From Bacteroidota bacterium (GTDB taxonomy: Bacteria > Bacteroidota > Bacteroidia > Chitinophagales > BACL12): DNA of 64,000 nucleotides. The notes under the pieces were generated by a model. That model saw only the letters and a list, made by a program, of their open reading frames with translations. It made no database searches and had not been told where the DNA came from. Below are positions 46,428 through 55,754 of the stretch, one piece after another. Each line of letters starts with the position of its first letter. The stretch's first letter is position 1. The position numbers were made by a program, and so were the translations under genes. The DNA lies in NCBI GenBank assembly GCA_016718035.1, contig JADKEK010000012.1, forward strand, positions 51,591-115,590, given 5' to 3'.

Positions 46428-47075
46428 ATGTCCTGTTTTGAATCATCCAAGTTCCTGAAAAATCCGCAAGTGATGAATCAGGCAGTTTTAATAAAAGCGT
46501 GTCAAGAATTAGGTTGGAAATATGAAATCCGTCAAGACGAATTGCTTATTCTCAATGCAAATCAGAAAGAAGATTTGAAAGGAGAATATCTTTTGAAAGT
46601 AAAGGGTGATATAGTCACTTACAACAACTACTATACGAAGAACGCTAAGGGGTTTGTTTCAGAATTGCAACTCCACTTCTACAAATTGAATGTTGTTTAT
46701 GCGAAAGAAACTATTCTCAAAGAGTTTGAAAGTGTTGGTTTCACTTTCAAAAGGGATTTTGATTTTGTTCCTACTGAGGAAGAAGTTGACCGTTTTTATA
46801 TGGTTGGTTATTCCAAAATGGAAAACGAAGAAGAAAACAAAACTGAAATTCAATTTACAATTTTGAATGACGGCAGTGTGGTTACAGATTCAAACTATAT
46901 TCCAGAGGACATTCACAAACTTGCTGATGAAGCAATGCTAAAAATGGATAATGCTTTCGGAAGTAAAAGACGAGAAGGAATTGAAATTAAAAGAAAGGAA
47001 GTTCCTACAAAGTATCAAGGCAAAACACAATGCACAGTAAACGGACAACTAAAATCTACAATTAAAATACGCTAA
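46428..47075 (+). CDS. DUF1257 (Ycf35-like) protein
   Basis: 215 residues. The N-terminal 130 residues match the DUF1257/Ycf35 pattern: MSCFESSKFLKNPQVMNQAV, then ACQELGWKYEI and a strand-rich part ending GFTFKRDFDF. The C-terminal part (EIQFTILNDGSVVTDSNYI, then a helix and KYQGKTQC) resembles the small DUF2997 proteins that often accompany DUF1257, so this may be a natural fusion. In cyanobacteria and plastids, Ycf35 occurs with the Ycf46 AAA ATPase; here the Ycf46-like gene starts 2 bases downstream, which supports the call. Function unknown. Confidence 0.65.
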   Translation: MSCFESSKFLKNPQVMNQAVLIKACQELGWKYEIRQDELLILNANQKEDLKGEYLLKVKGDIVTYNNYYTKNAKGFVSELQLHFYKLNVVYAKETILKEFESVGFTFKRDFDFVPTEEEVDRFYMVGYSKMENEEENKTEIQFTILNDGSVVTDSNYIPEDIHKLADEAMLKMDNAFGSKRREGIEIKRKEVPTKYQGKTQCTVNGQLKSTIKIR

Positions 47076-47077
47076 CA

Positions 47078-47779
47078 ATGGACAAAACATTTGATGATTT
47101 AAGGGTAATGCTAAAAGCAAACTATCCCCTACTTTATTTCGCAACATCAGAGTATGACAGAGTAAAACAGAAAGTAAGACGAATTGCTTTTGATATGAAT
47201 TACTCATTCAACTCTTGGGATACTGTTGAAGGATTATCTTCACACACGAAGAAGCAGACAGGAAAGTATGTTGAAGTTGATAAACATAAGCTTCATAGTA
47301 ATACGAAAACAGCAGAGGCATTACTTGGCGAAATCAAAGCTTTAATTGAAGGTGAGTTGAAGGAAGAAGCAGACACCAATAAAATTCCTTCTAAAGAAAT
47401 TTATTTCATTGAAGATTTTCATAAGTATTTCAAAGAGGAAAAAGTGCTTGTCTATTTGCGTAAACTTACTTCGTTACTTAAAGGTTCTAACAAACATTTG
47501 ATTTTGGTTTCGCCATTTTTTAAACTTCCAGACGAATTAGAAAAATATGTGACGATTGTTAATGTTCCGTTACCTGATAGGGATGATTTACAAATTCGCT
47601 TAAACGATGTTAAAGACAAAGAAGAAGTAAATCCTGATTTGGAAAATTTCTCATTGATGCGCTTTAGGAATGACCGACATGGAAGCAGATTTGGCTTTCA
47701 GATTAGCAAAGGTGAAAGATGGTTTGAATTCAAAAGAAGCAATACGAACAATTTCAAACGAGAAAGAACAAATCATTAA
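47078..47779 (+). CDS. Ycf46-like ATPase, N-terminal segment
   Basis: True coding up to about residue 195 (ENFSLMR); the remainder is out of frame. Confidence 0.55.
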   Translation: MDKTFDDLRVMLKANYPLLYFATSEYDRVKQKVRRIAFDMNYSFNSWDTVEGLSSHTKKQTGKYVEVDKHKLHSNTKTAEALLGEIKALIEGELKEEADTNKIPSKEIYFIEDFHKYFKEEKVLVYLRKLTSLLKGSNKHLILVSPFFKLPDELEKYVTIVNVPLPDRDDLQIRLNDVKDKEEVNPDLENFSLMRFRNDRHGSRFGFQISKGERWFEFKRSNTNNFKRERTNH

Positions 47780-48410
47780 GAAAAGTGGAATCCTTGACTA
47801 CTATCAGGTTAATGAAGAACTTGAAAAAAGTGTTGGGGGTTTGGACATTCTTAAAAAATATTTAACACTGAGAAGTAAAGCTTTTGAACGAAAAGCAAAA
47901 GTAGTTTTCAAAAAACCACTTCCCGAACCAAAGGGAATTCTTTTGCTGGGTGTGCCAGGGTGCGGAAAAAGTTTGACTGCAAAATGTGTTGCAACCTTAT
48001 GGAAGCAACCACTATTACGACTTGACATTGGAAAAATATTTCAAGCAGAAGTTGGTTCGAGTGAAAACAATGTTCGCTTAGCATTAGCGACAGCAGAAGC
48101 CGTTGCCCCTTGTGTTCTTTGGATAGACGAGTTGGAAAAAGGGTTGAGTGTTGGTGGTGGTGAAAAAGATGGAGGAACAAATTCAAGAGTGTATTCTACA
48201 ATCCTTACTTGGATGCAAGAAAAAACCAAACCTGTTTTTGTTGTTGCTACAGCTAACAATATAAGTGACCTACCGCCAGAACTTTTACGCAAAGGAAGGT
48301 TTGATGAAATCTTTTTGTTGACTTACCTACAAGGAGTGAAAGGAAAAATATTTTTCAAATTCACCTCAACAAATACGGACAAACTGGTATTACAGACTTT
48401 GATTCATTAG
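47670..48410 (+). CDS. Ycf46-like ATPase, AAA segment
   Basis: Carries Walker A, Walker B, sensor 1 and Arg finger; the last 30 residues are out of frame after DEIF. Confidence 0.65.
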   Translation: MTDMEADLAFRLAKVKDGLNSKEAIRTISNEKEQIIKKSGILDYYQVNEELEKSVGGLDILKKYLTLRSKAFERKAKVVFKKPLPEPKGILLLGVPGCGKSLTAKCVATLWKQPLLRLDIGKIFQAEVGSSENNVRLALATAEAVAPCVLWIDELEKGLSVGGGEKDGGTNSRVYSTILTWMQEKTKPVFVVATANNISDLPPELLRKGRFDEIFLLTYLQGVKGKIFFKFTSTNTDKLVLQTLIH

Positions 48411-48816
48411 CCGACAAGTCAAAATTATTTAATGGAGCAGAGATTGAAGAATCTGTAAAGGAAGCAATGTTTCTTTCCTATGTTGAAGATGATGAGAAAA
48501 CCCAAGTTTCAATTAGACATTTAGAGAAAGCGATTGAACAAATTGTGCCGCTTGCACAAACGATGAAACCAAAATAGATTGGCTTCCGTGAATTTGCTTC
48601 AACAAGAACACGGCTTGCCAGTTCAGAAGAAAACATAGAAAAAATTGATGGAGGCGACCAAGCAGAAACTAAAGTTGTAATAACGAAACGAGAAAAACAA
48701 GAAAACATATTTTAACCAACGCACATTGCAAGCACATTTTTTTGCAACTCACAAAGCCAGTGGAGCAAAAACTAAAAAGTAGTTGCAAGCCATTTTGACT
48801 TTTATAATTTTACCAA

Positions 48817-49854
48817 ATGGAAAGCATAGAAAAACAAAAAGAGTTTTTTAAGAAACTAACTGAACACAGAAAGACATTAGCGAATGCTCTTGAACAGCCA
48901 GCATTGGCAGGTGTTCAAAGAAGCGTCGTTGACAAGTATTCAGACCAAGCACATTTCATTTATGAGTTGTTGCAAAACGCTGATGATGCACAGGCGACAG
49001 AATCCAAATTCATTCTTTCAAATGAAGGTTTAATATTTATTCATAACGGAACAATTCCTTTTACAGTTTCTAATCCTGACACAGAAGGCAAAGACAGCAA
49101 GGAAACAAATTTGGGACACATCAACGCAATTACATCAATAGGAAACACTACAAAAGACAAAGCGAAAATTGGAAAGTTTGGAGTTGGCTTCAAAGCTATT
49201 TTTCAGTATTCAAAAACGCCACACATTTACGATCCGAATTTTAGTTTCAAGATTGAACGGTTTATTGTTCCGCAACAGTTAGAGCAAAGCCACAGCAAAC
49301 GACAACCAAAAGAAACTTTGTTCTATTTCCCTTTTGACTTAGAAGCAAAATCAAAGGAAGAAGCAGCAAACGACATTCTACAAAAATTAAAATCGCTTAT
49401 ACATCCAGTTTTATTTTTGAGTAACCTCAAAAAAATTATTTGGGAAACATCAACTGAAAATGGCAAATACACAAAGACATCAACACATGAAAAAGTAAGT
49501 GGTGAAACCAATTACCAACTTTTGAATTTAGTTGACGGCAACGACAGAAAACAGTTGTGGCTTTTCACAAGAGAGTTGGAAGCAGGTTCGCACAAATATT
49601 CCGTTGGTTTCTTTCTTGACAAAAACAAAAAACTTGAAACATCAAAAAGCTATTCAGCTTTTTGTTTTTTCCCGACCAAAGAACCAACCTACTTAAAGTT
49701 CATAATTCAAGCACCGTTTCTGCTCACAGACAGCAGAGAAGGAATTAAAGCAGGCGATTCATGGAATGAAAGTTTAGTCAATAAACTTTCGGTGTTGGCT
49801 GCTGAAAGTTTGCCGATTCTAAAAAGATTGGAATTGACAGCGGCACATTTCTAA
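48817..49854 (+). CDS. Sacsin/Hsp90-type ATPase segment
   Basis: 345 residues with the complete GHKL ATPase domain (N box, G boxes) and the following transducer-like domain ending TDSREGIKAGDSWNESL. It stops after LELTAAHF; one more A near 49829 continues it as IGIDSGTFLIDDNIVN. Confidence 0.7.
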   Translation: MESIEKQKEFFKKLTEHRKTLANALEQPALAGVQRSVVDKYSDQAHFIYELLQNADDAQATESKFILSNEGLIFIHNGTIPFTVSNPDTEGKDSKETNLGHINAITSIGNTTKDKAKIGKFGVGFKAIFQYSKTPHIYDPNFSFKIERFIVPQQLEQSHSKRQPKETLFYFPFDLEAKSKEEAANDILQKLKSLIHPVLFLSNLKKIIWETSTENGKYTKTSTHEKVSGETNYQLLNLVDGNDRKQLWLFTRELEAGSHKYSVGFFLDKNKKLETSKSYSAFCFFPTKEPTYLKFIIQAPFLLTDSREGIKAGDSWNESLVNKLSVLAAESLPILKRLELTAAHF

Positions 49855-49868
49855 TTGACGACAACATT

Positions 49869-50318
49869 GTGAATCTAATTCCATACAAGGAAAGCGACTT
49901 CTCAAATTTCAATAACAGAAATACAATTTCATTCCGACCTTTCTATTCAGCAATCAAAGGCAAGTTGCAAAGTGAAGTTTTGTTGCCAGCAAAAAACAAT
50001 AAATACTCTTCAAAGAATTTATCCTATTGGGCATCAGATACCGAATTGACAGAGTTGGTTTCCGACAACCAAATTTCCGAATTAATGGAAAAAGAAAATG
50101 CAAAGTGGGTGTTCCCTTCGTTTGGAAGAAAGCAAGTTGCACAAACAAATCAGGACTTGGTTATGTATATTGACGGAGGTGATGAACGCAGAGGAACACT
50201 TTCAAATCTTATCATTACAAACCTTGACCCCGAGAAAAATTTTCAGAAAGTTTACCGCAGAATTTGTGGAGCAACAATCTTTTTCGTGGCTAAAAAAACT
50301 TTATTCCTACTTAATTGA
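49869..50318 (+). CDS. Middle segment 1 of the giant ATPase-helicase
   Basis: True frame from about 49830 to 50250; no known domain. Confidence 0.4.
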   Translation: MNLIPYKESDFSNFNNRNTISFRPFYSAIKGKLQSEVLLPAKNNKYSSKNLSYWASDTELTELVSDNQISELMEKENAKWVFPSFGRKQVAQTNQDLVMYIDGGDERRGTLSNLIITNLDPEKNFQKVYRRICGATIFFVAKKTLFLLN

Positions 50319-50694
50319 AAGACGAGCATTGTGGGAGAAAGAAGGAAGTGTGTTAAGAAGCAAACCAATTTTCATAAACACAAACGGCAAAGCCGTTTCT
50401 GCTTTTGATTCGGAAACTGAAAAAAATCTTGTTCTGTTTTTTCCTTCTGAAAGTGTTACTACAAATCAAACAATAAACAAAGATTTTCTAAGTCACCCCG
50501 ATTCAAAACAATTCTTCATTGCTTTTGGAATTGATACTCCAAGGTTGAAAGATGAAATCTACAACAACATCATTCCTCAATACAAAAACGAATTTGATTA
50601 CAACAATACAGAACTGATAAAGCAACATTTCAATTCATTCCTTCAATACTTTGATGAGTGCCCACAAAACCCAGAGGGAGGATTACTTAAATGA
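50098..50694 (+). CDS. Middle segment 2 of the giant ATPase-helicase
   Basis: True frame from about 50250 (FTAEFVEQQSFSWLKKLYSY) to 50660; no known domain. Confidence 0.4.
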   Translation: MQSGCSLRLEESKLHKQIRTWLCILTEVMNAEEHFQILSLQTLTPRKIFRKFTAEFVEQQSFSWLKKLYSYLIERRALWEKEGSVLRSKPIFINTNGKAVSAFDSETEKNLVLFFPSESVTTNQTINKDFLSHPDSKQFFIAFGIDTPRLKDEIYNNIIPQYKNEFDYNNTELIKQHFNSFLQYFDECPQNPEGGLLK

Positions 50695-50905
50695 ATTGAA
50701 AGAAATCAAATTCATTGCTTGCAGAACGAAGGAAGATGAAAGCAAATTGCTATTCAAAACGCCATCACAATTATATTTCCCGAACGATGATTTGAAACTC
50801 TACTTTCAGTATAAAACTGATGCTCCTTTCCTTGACTTAGTTTTTTACAACGATTTTATTGCCGAAAAAAGACAAAAACTTTTGAAAAATTTATGGTGGA
50901 TTTAG
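50651..50905 (+). CDS. Middle segment 3 of the giant ATPase-helicase
   Basis: True frame QREDYLNELKEIKFIACRT onward to about 50888. Confidence 0.35.
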   Translation: MMSAHKTQREDYLNELKEIKFIACRTKEDESKLLFKTPSQLYFPNDDLKLYFQYKTDAPFLDLVFYNDFIAEKRQKLLKNLWWI

Positions 50906-51942
50906 GAGTTAATGAAACACCAGTAATTTATCAATTCCTAATACCAGACGAAGACAGACACGAATACAAATTGTCTTATGGGACAAGATATAGCAGGGAT
51001 TATGAAAGATATTTTGACGGAGCAGAAGAAGTAATTGAAAACCTAACTCCCGAACTTTCATTCTTGCTTTGGAAGTTTTTATGCAAATCAATGAAACAGC
51101 ATAATGGCTTTTGGAATTTCAAAGCACTATTGAAAGGTAGGCATGAATTTTTTTACGGCACAGACAGAGTAGAACAGTTTAACTCCGCAGAGTTTATCCG
51201 CTTGACTGAATCTGAATGGATTTACACAAAGGAAAATTCTTTATCAGTTGCTTCTGCTTTAACTGTTGACGATTTAGCTGAGGGTTATGAAATACTAAAC
51301 ACCGAGGCAAAATCGCTAATGGAAATGTTAGAGATTTCAAATCCTGATGCAGAACTTAAACTTACAGCCGAACAAATGGCAGCTTATGAGTTTGGGAAAA
51401 AACTTTTGCAACAAGGAGTAACACAAAATGATTTGCCTGAACTCTTACAAATGCTTTTACAAAAGCAATCAGGAAGAAACACAGACACTTCAACAAATGA
51501 GAATGATCATGAAGGAACAGCGATTGACAAAACGCTAAAGAAAATAAGAGAGAAGTTTAAGAACCCAGATAAAGAAGAAAACTTACCAGAAAAGACGAGT
51601 GAAGAAAGTGAGGAGAAAGATGAAGATGAATTCACAAAACAGTCAGTAGATTTTGAAAAGAAAATTTCAAGAAAAGAGGAACAACTTAAAGCAGAAATTG
51701 AACAGCTTACAAGAATTCAAGAACTAACAGAGGCAGCAGCCAAAGCAGAGAAATACAGTTTCATTTGGTTTAAGTCATTGTTAGAGTTGGAGTATTGGAA
51801 TAGTTCTGAAAGCAACAGCAAGGAAAGGAAATTTCAATTCAATTCACAAGAGTTGAAAAAGAAATTGGAACAGACCGAACACTTATTTTACGAAACCCCA
51901 ACAGATACATTCCTCAAAGTATTGAAGATATTGGCGACTTGA
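50893..51942 (+). CDS. Middle segment 4, with charged coiled coil
   Basis: 349 residues; the second half (TSTNENDHEGTAIDKTL to KSLLELEYW) is Glu/Lys-rich and coiled-coil-prone. The break near 51893 leads to NPNRYIPQSIEDIGDLTVRL. Confidence 0.5.
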   Translation: MVDLGVNETPVIYQFLIPDEDRHEYKLSYGTRYSRDYERYFDGAEEVIENLTPELSFLLWKFLCKSMKQHNGFWNFKALLKGRHEFFYGTDRVEQFNSAEFIRLTESEWIYTKENSLSVASALTVDDLAEGYEILNTEAKSLMEMLEISNPDAELKLTAEQMAAYEFGKKLLQQGVTQNDLPELLQMLLQKQSGRNTDTSTNENDHEGTAIDKTLKKIREKFKNPDKEENLPEKTSEESEEKDEDEFTKQSVDFEKKISRKEEQLKAEIEQLTRIQELTEAAAKAEKYSFIWFKSLLELEYWNSSESNSKERKFQFNSQELKKKLEQTEHLFYETPTDTFLKVLKILAT

Positions 51943-52280
51943 CAGTGCGTTTGTATCATGGCAACGACAGCACTTCAGTTTCAGTTGAAGTTGTGAATGT
52001 GAAGGAATATACATTGAGAGCCAAACTAAACAAGTCCGCAGACATTTCTACTATTGATTTAAGCACCATTCACCGAGCAGTGATTGACATTAAGAATCCA
52101 GTTTTTATTCTTGACGAGTTAAGGAAAAACTTTAACCGCTTACCTTTTGAAGATTCCGACAACTTGAAAAAAATGTTGACTGAAAATATTGAATTTGTTT
52201 TTGGACCGCCAGGAACAGGCAAAACAACTTTTCTTTCAAACGAAGTTTTGATTCCGTTGATGCAGCAAAAGAAGATTTGA
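51939..52280 (+). CDS. Helicase segment with Walker A
   Basis: 113 residues; FVFGPPGTGKTTFLS near the end. A shift at about 52280 leads to PTNKAADVLVNRI. Confidence 0.55.
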   Translation: MTVRLYHGNDSTSVSVEVVNVKEYTLRAKLNKSADISTIDLSTIHRAVIDIKNPVFILDELRKNFNRLPFEDSDNLKKMLTENIEFVFGPPGTGKTTFLSNEVLIPLMQQKKI

Positions 52281-52320
52281 AAATTCTTGTTCTCATCCTA
52301 CTAACAAAGCCGCAGATGTT

Positions 52321-53265
52321 TTGGTAAACAGAATTACTGAAACAATGAAAGACGATGAAAGTTATTTCAGTTGGCTTGTTCGTTTTGGTTTGACGGGTGA
52401 TTCAGCGATTGAGCAAAGTCCAATTTTTTGCGACAAAACTTTTGACATAAGAACCAAACCAAGAAATGTAACTGTAACAACCATTGCAAGATTTCCCTAT
52501 GATTATTTTCAGCCAGACAGAGAACATCGTTTGCATTTAAGAGAATTGCATTGGGACTATATTGTGATTGACGAAGCATCAATGATTCCATTAGTGAATA
52601 TTATTTTCCCTCTGTATTACAAGACAGAAGCAAAATTTATTATCGCAGGAGACCCTTTCCAAATTCAACCGATTACATCAGTCAACCAATGGAAAGATGA
52701 AAACATTTACACTCTTGTTGAGTTGAACAATTTTAAAAACCCAACGACTACACCTTATAAATTTAAAGTAACTAATCTTCCAACCCAATATAGAAGCGTT
52801 CCATCAATCGGGAGTTTGTTTAGTCATTTTACCTATGACGGAATTTTGAAGAACCACAGAAAGGAATCTTCACAAAGGCAGTTGAAACTTGACGGACTGA
52901 AAATAAAAGACATCAACATTGTTAAGTTTCCAGTTTCGCCTTTTGAAAGTATTTATCGAGCTAAAAAATTAAATCAGAGTTCAAATTATCAAATCTTTTC
53001 TGCAATCTTTACTTACGAATTTGCGAAATACATTACAGCACAGATAAACAAAAACCACAGTGAACTTTATAGGATTGGAATTATTTGTCCTACAAAGCAC
53101 AAGCATCTTTGGTTGACAAACTTTTTACATCCAGTCCATTTGACACCGCAAATGTTGAAATTCAAGTTGGAACGATTCACGGTTTCCAAGGAGATGAATG
53201 TGATATTGTCATTTCACTTTTTAATCCACCGCCATACATTTCTGAATCACACGATATGTTTTTGA
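52321..53265 (+). CDS. Helicase segment with Walker B
   Basis: Contains DYIVIDEASMIPLVN, FIIAGDPFQIQPIT and PTQYRSVPSIGSLFSHF; in frame to about 53095 (YRIGIICP). Confidence 0.6.
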   Translation: MVNRITETMKDDESYFSWLVRFGLTGDSAIEQSPIFCDKTFDIRTKPRNVTVTTIARFPYDYFQPDREHRLHLRELHWDYIVIDEASMIPLVNIIFPLYYKTEAKFIIAGDPFQIQPITSVNQWKDENIYTLVELNNFKNPTTTPYKFKVTNLPTQYRSVPSIGSLFSHFTYDGILKNHRKESSQRQLKLDGLKIKDINIVKFPVSPFESIYRAKKLNQSSNYQIFSAIFTYEFAKYITAQINKNHSELYRIGIICPTKHKHLWLTNFLHPVHLTPQMLKFKLERFTVSKEMNVILSFHFLIHRHTFLNHTICF

Positions 53266-53612
53266 ACAAGCAAAACATTCTCAATGTTTCTATCAGCAGG
53301 GCAAGAGATTATCTTTTCATATTGATGCCAGACGACAAGACGGAAAATATTACTAATTTGCAAAAGATTCAACAAATTATTCATTTGATAAATCTAAAAG
53401 CAAAAGACAGGTCAACGCAGTTTCATACTGACGATATTGAGCAAGTAATGTTCAAGAAAAAAAACTATATCAAAGAAAATTCATTCTCAACAACGCATCA
53501 ATCTGTAAATGTTTATTCAGAGGCCGAGTGGCTTTATGAAATTCGTTGTGAGGAAACAGCAATAGATATACAGGTCAGCACTCAAAAAGCCAAAATAACG
53601 ACCATATTGTAA
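53085..53612 (+). CDS. Helicase segment with motifs V and VI
   Basis: Begins YKAQASLVDKLF in true frame; has GTIHGFQGDECDIVI and SISRARDYLFIL, and the natural C-terminus with AEWLYEIRCEETAI. Confidence 0.6.
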   Translation: MSYKAQASLVDKLFTSSPFDTANVEIQVGTIHGFQGDECDIVISLFNPPPYISESHDMFLNKQNILNVSISRARDYLFILMPDDKTENITNLQKIQQIIHLINLKAKDRSTQFHTDDIEQVMFKKKNYIKENSFSTTHQSVNVYSEAEWLYEIRCEETAIDIQVSTQKAKITTIL

Positions 53613-53678
53613 CTGGGCAGCAAGTTAGCAGCCCCGAAGTTAACAACGTAACAATATAATAGTCTAAATTAGCAAATC

Positions 53679-54383
53679 GTGAATATCAATAAAATAGTGA
53701 ACGAATTGACCGAAGAAATACATAACGAAAACCAAGTAAAATCAAGACAGCGGGTTACAGATCACGGGGAAGTATTTACTGCTCAACGTGAGGTTATTGC
53801 GATGCTTGACCTTGTAAAACAAGAGACCGAAAGAATTGATTCACGTTTTTTAGAGCCTGCTTGCGGTACAGGGAATTTTTTAGTTGAAATCTTAAAAAGA
53901 AAATTGGCTGTTGTTGAACAACGGTATTCTAAGAGTCAAATTGAATACGAACGATACGCTATTCTTGCTTTATCGAGCATTTATGGTGTTGACATTCTAC
54001 AAGACAATGTTCAAACCTGCCGAGACAGACTTTTAGGAATATTCACTCATTACTATCAAAAGTATTACAAAGAACTAAAGTCTGATTTTTTAAGGTCAGC
54101 AGAATTTATTTTAAGCAAAAATATACTTTGGGGCGATGCTTTGGATTTAAGAACACCAGACGAAAATGCTGACCCAATTGTATTTTCTGAATGGTCTGCC
54201 GTAAACGGCAGTATGATTAAAAGACGCGACTATACAATGCATAATTTATTACAAAGTCAACCAATTGAAGGGCTGAACTTATTTTCTGACTTGGGCGACA
54301 AAGCATTTATTCCAACACCTGTTGGTGATTTTCCATTGACACATTTTTTAAACCTTGGCGACGATGATACAAACGAATTATAA
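53679..54383 (+). CDS. Adenine-methyltransferase-like subunit without NPPY
   Basis: 234 residues, GTG start. The AdoMet pocket is clear: DHGEVFTAQREVIAMLDLV, FLEPACGTGNFLVEILKRKL (motif I) and ALSSIYGVDILQDNVQTCRDRL (motif II-III), then ILWGDALDL. The catalytic (N/D)PP(Y/F) motif is missing where it would be expected, so alone it may bind AdoMet or help the next gene rather than methylate. Its end overlaps the start of the Eco57I-like gene by 20 bases. Intact frame. Confidence 0.7.
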   Translation: MNINKIVNELTEEIHNENQVKSRQRVTDHGEVFTAQREVIAMLDLVKQETERIDSRFLEPACGTGNFLVEILKRKLAVVEQRYSKSQIEYERYAILALSSIYGVDILQDNVQTCRDRLLGIFTHYYQKYYKELKSDFLRSAEFILSKNILWGDALDLRTPDENADPIVFSEWSAVNGSMIKRRDYTMHNLLQSQPIEGLNLFSDLGDKAFIPTPVGDFPLTHFLNLGDDDTNEL

Positions 54384-54840
54384 CCCTGATGTACTTTCTT
54401 GCCTTGCCAATTTGAGCAATGACGAGGTATTTACACCCCCAAATTTGGTTAACCAAATATTGGACTTACTACCAAAAGAAATTTGGAAAAATAAGGATGC
54501 AAAATTTCTTGACCCTGTGAGTAAATCAGGTGTATTTCTAAGAGAGATTGCGAAACGCTTAATGATAGGTTTAGAAAAGCAAATTCCAGACAAGCAAAAA
54601 CGCATCAATCATATTTACACAACACAATTGTATGGCATAGCCATAACAGAATTGACTTCTTTGCTTTCACGCAGAAGTGTTTATTGCTCTAAAACAGCCA
54701 ATGGCAAATACTCTGTTTGCGATGAATTTAAAACGAACAAGGCAATATTATTTATGAACTCATACAACATACTTGGGAAAATGGAAAGTGTAGTCATTGC
54801 GGAGCAAGCCAAGAAGTTTACGACCGTGAAGATGCTTTAG
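54355..54840 (+). CDS. Methyltransferase N-terminal segment
   Basis: Motif I region (FLDPVSKSGVF); true frame ends near 54735. The TTG at 54355 is less likely than ATG 54364. Confidence 0.5.
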   Translation: MATMIQTNYNPDVLSCLANLSNDEVFTPPNLVNQILDLLPKEIWKNKDAKFLDPVSKSGVFLREIAKRLMIGLEKQIPDKQKRINHIYTTQLYGIAITELTSLLSRRSVYCSKTANGKYSVCDEFKTNKAILFMNSYNILGKMESVVIAEQAKKFTTVKML

Positions 54841-54895
54841 AAACATACGCTTATCCTTTTATTCACACAGATATAACAAAAAAATATTCAAGAAT

Positions 54896-55030
54896 ATGAA
54901 ATTCGATGTAATTGTTGGAAATCCACCATATCAATTAAATGATGGAGGTGGAATTGGTTCAAGTGCAATTCCTATTTATCAAAATTCATTCAACAAGCAA
55001 AAAAACTTAATCCTGCATATTTATCAATGA
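54896..55030 (+). CDS. Methyltransferase segment with NPPY
   Basis: 44 codons, MKFDVIVGNPPYQLNDGG onward; in frame to about 54975. Internal part of the gene, not a separate start. Confidence 0.4.
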   Translation: MKFDVIVGNPPYQLNDGGGIGSSAIPIYQNSFNKQKNLILHIYQ

Positions 55031-55169
55031 TTATTCCTGCAAGATGGTTTACAGGCGGACGAGGATTAGATGAATTTCGAGATGAAATGCTAAATGACAA
55101 AAGAATCAAAAATTATCCGATTTTCCTAATGCTACTGATTGTTTTCCAGGAGTCGAAATAAAAGGTGGA

Positions 55170-55460
55170 GTGTGTTACTTTTTATGGGAAAAAACTCATA
55201 ACGGAAGATGCACAATAAACACACATAAAGGAGATGAAATTGTTTCTGTTGCAGAAAGAGATTTGCTTGAAAAAGGAGCAGACACATTTATTAGATACAA
55301 TGATGCTATTTCAATTTTGGGAAAGGTTCAAAAATTAAAAGAGGAAAGTTTTTCAAATTTAATAAGTGCCAATGACCCATTTGGATTTGATGTTAGAGTT
55401 GAAGGAAGTTATAAAAGAGTAAAACCAAAGTTTAAGCACGTGAAATTCAAAGATAGGTAA
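55170..55460 (+). CDS. Methyltransferase target-recognition segment
   Basis: 96 residues, CYFLWEKTHNGRCTINTHKG onward; part of the specificity half. Confidence 0.45.
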   Translation: MCYFLWEKTHNGRCTINTHKGDEIVSVAERDLLEKGADTFIRYNDAISILGKVQKLKEESFSNLISANDPFGFDVRVEGSYKRVKPKFKHVKFKDR

Positions 55461-55754
55461 ATTTTATTATTATGGATGGCAAAAGAAGGTTTGGATACTA
55501 AAAAAGAAATCAAAAAAAAATTAAATGGGTTAAGGATTATAAAGTTTATATAACAAAAGCATACGGAGCGGGGGAAACCTTTCCTCATCAAATAGTAAAC
55601 ATTCCTATTCTTGGAGAACCAAATACTTGCTGCACCGAATCATACTTAATGATTGGTCCATTTTCAAAAAAACAAAAAGCTGAAAATGTGATTTCATATA
55701 TTGAAACTAATTTTTTAGATTTTTAGTTTTCTTATTAAGAACACACAAAATGCG

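Larger units (their letters stand above)
47078..48713 (+). pseudogene. Ycf46-like AAA ATPase, interrupted
   Basis: About 540 residues when joined. N-terminal domain: LRVMLKANYPLLYFATSEYD and EIYFIEDFHKYF; the frame shifts near 47665, after which ALGMTDMEADLAFRLAKV follows. AAA module: GVPGCGKSLTAKCVA (Walker A), WKQPLLRLDIGKIF, APCVLWIDELEKG (Walker B), VFVVATANNISDLP (sensor 1) and LLRKGRFDEIF (Arg finger). These are Ycf46 hallmarks. A missing T near 48313 breaks the frame; restored it reads FFVDLPTRSERKNIFQIHL. A TAG at 48575 and a tail (REFASTRTRLASSEE) to 48713 follow. It starts 2 bases after the DUF1257-like gene. Confidence 0.75.
48817..53612 (+). pseudogene. Giant Hsp90/sacsin-type ATPase fused to SF1 helicase, many frameshifts
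   Basis: Eight overlapping open segments join into one protein of about 1,600 residues. N-terminal GHKL ATPase of sacsin/Hsp90 type: FIYELLQNADDAQATE (N box, residue about 50), LGHINAITSIGNTTKD and KIGKFGVGFKAIF. A middle region of about 900 residues has no known domain and ends in a Glu/Lys-rich coiled coil (51480-51740). The C-terminal SF1 helicase has FVFGPPGTGKTTF (52200), PTNKAADVLV, DYIVIDEASMIP, YRSVPSI, GTIHGFQGDECDIVI and NVSISRARDYLFIL. Breaks lie near 49830, 50250, 50660, 50888, 51893, 52280 and 53095. It begins 103 bases after the AAA gene, on the same strand. Such fusions are found among bacterial defence candidates; the role is inferred. Confidence 0.75.
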
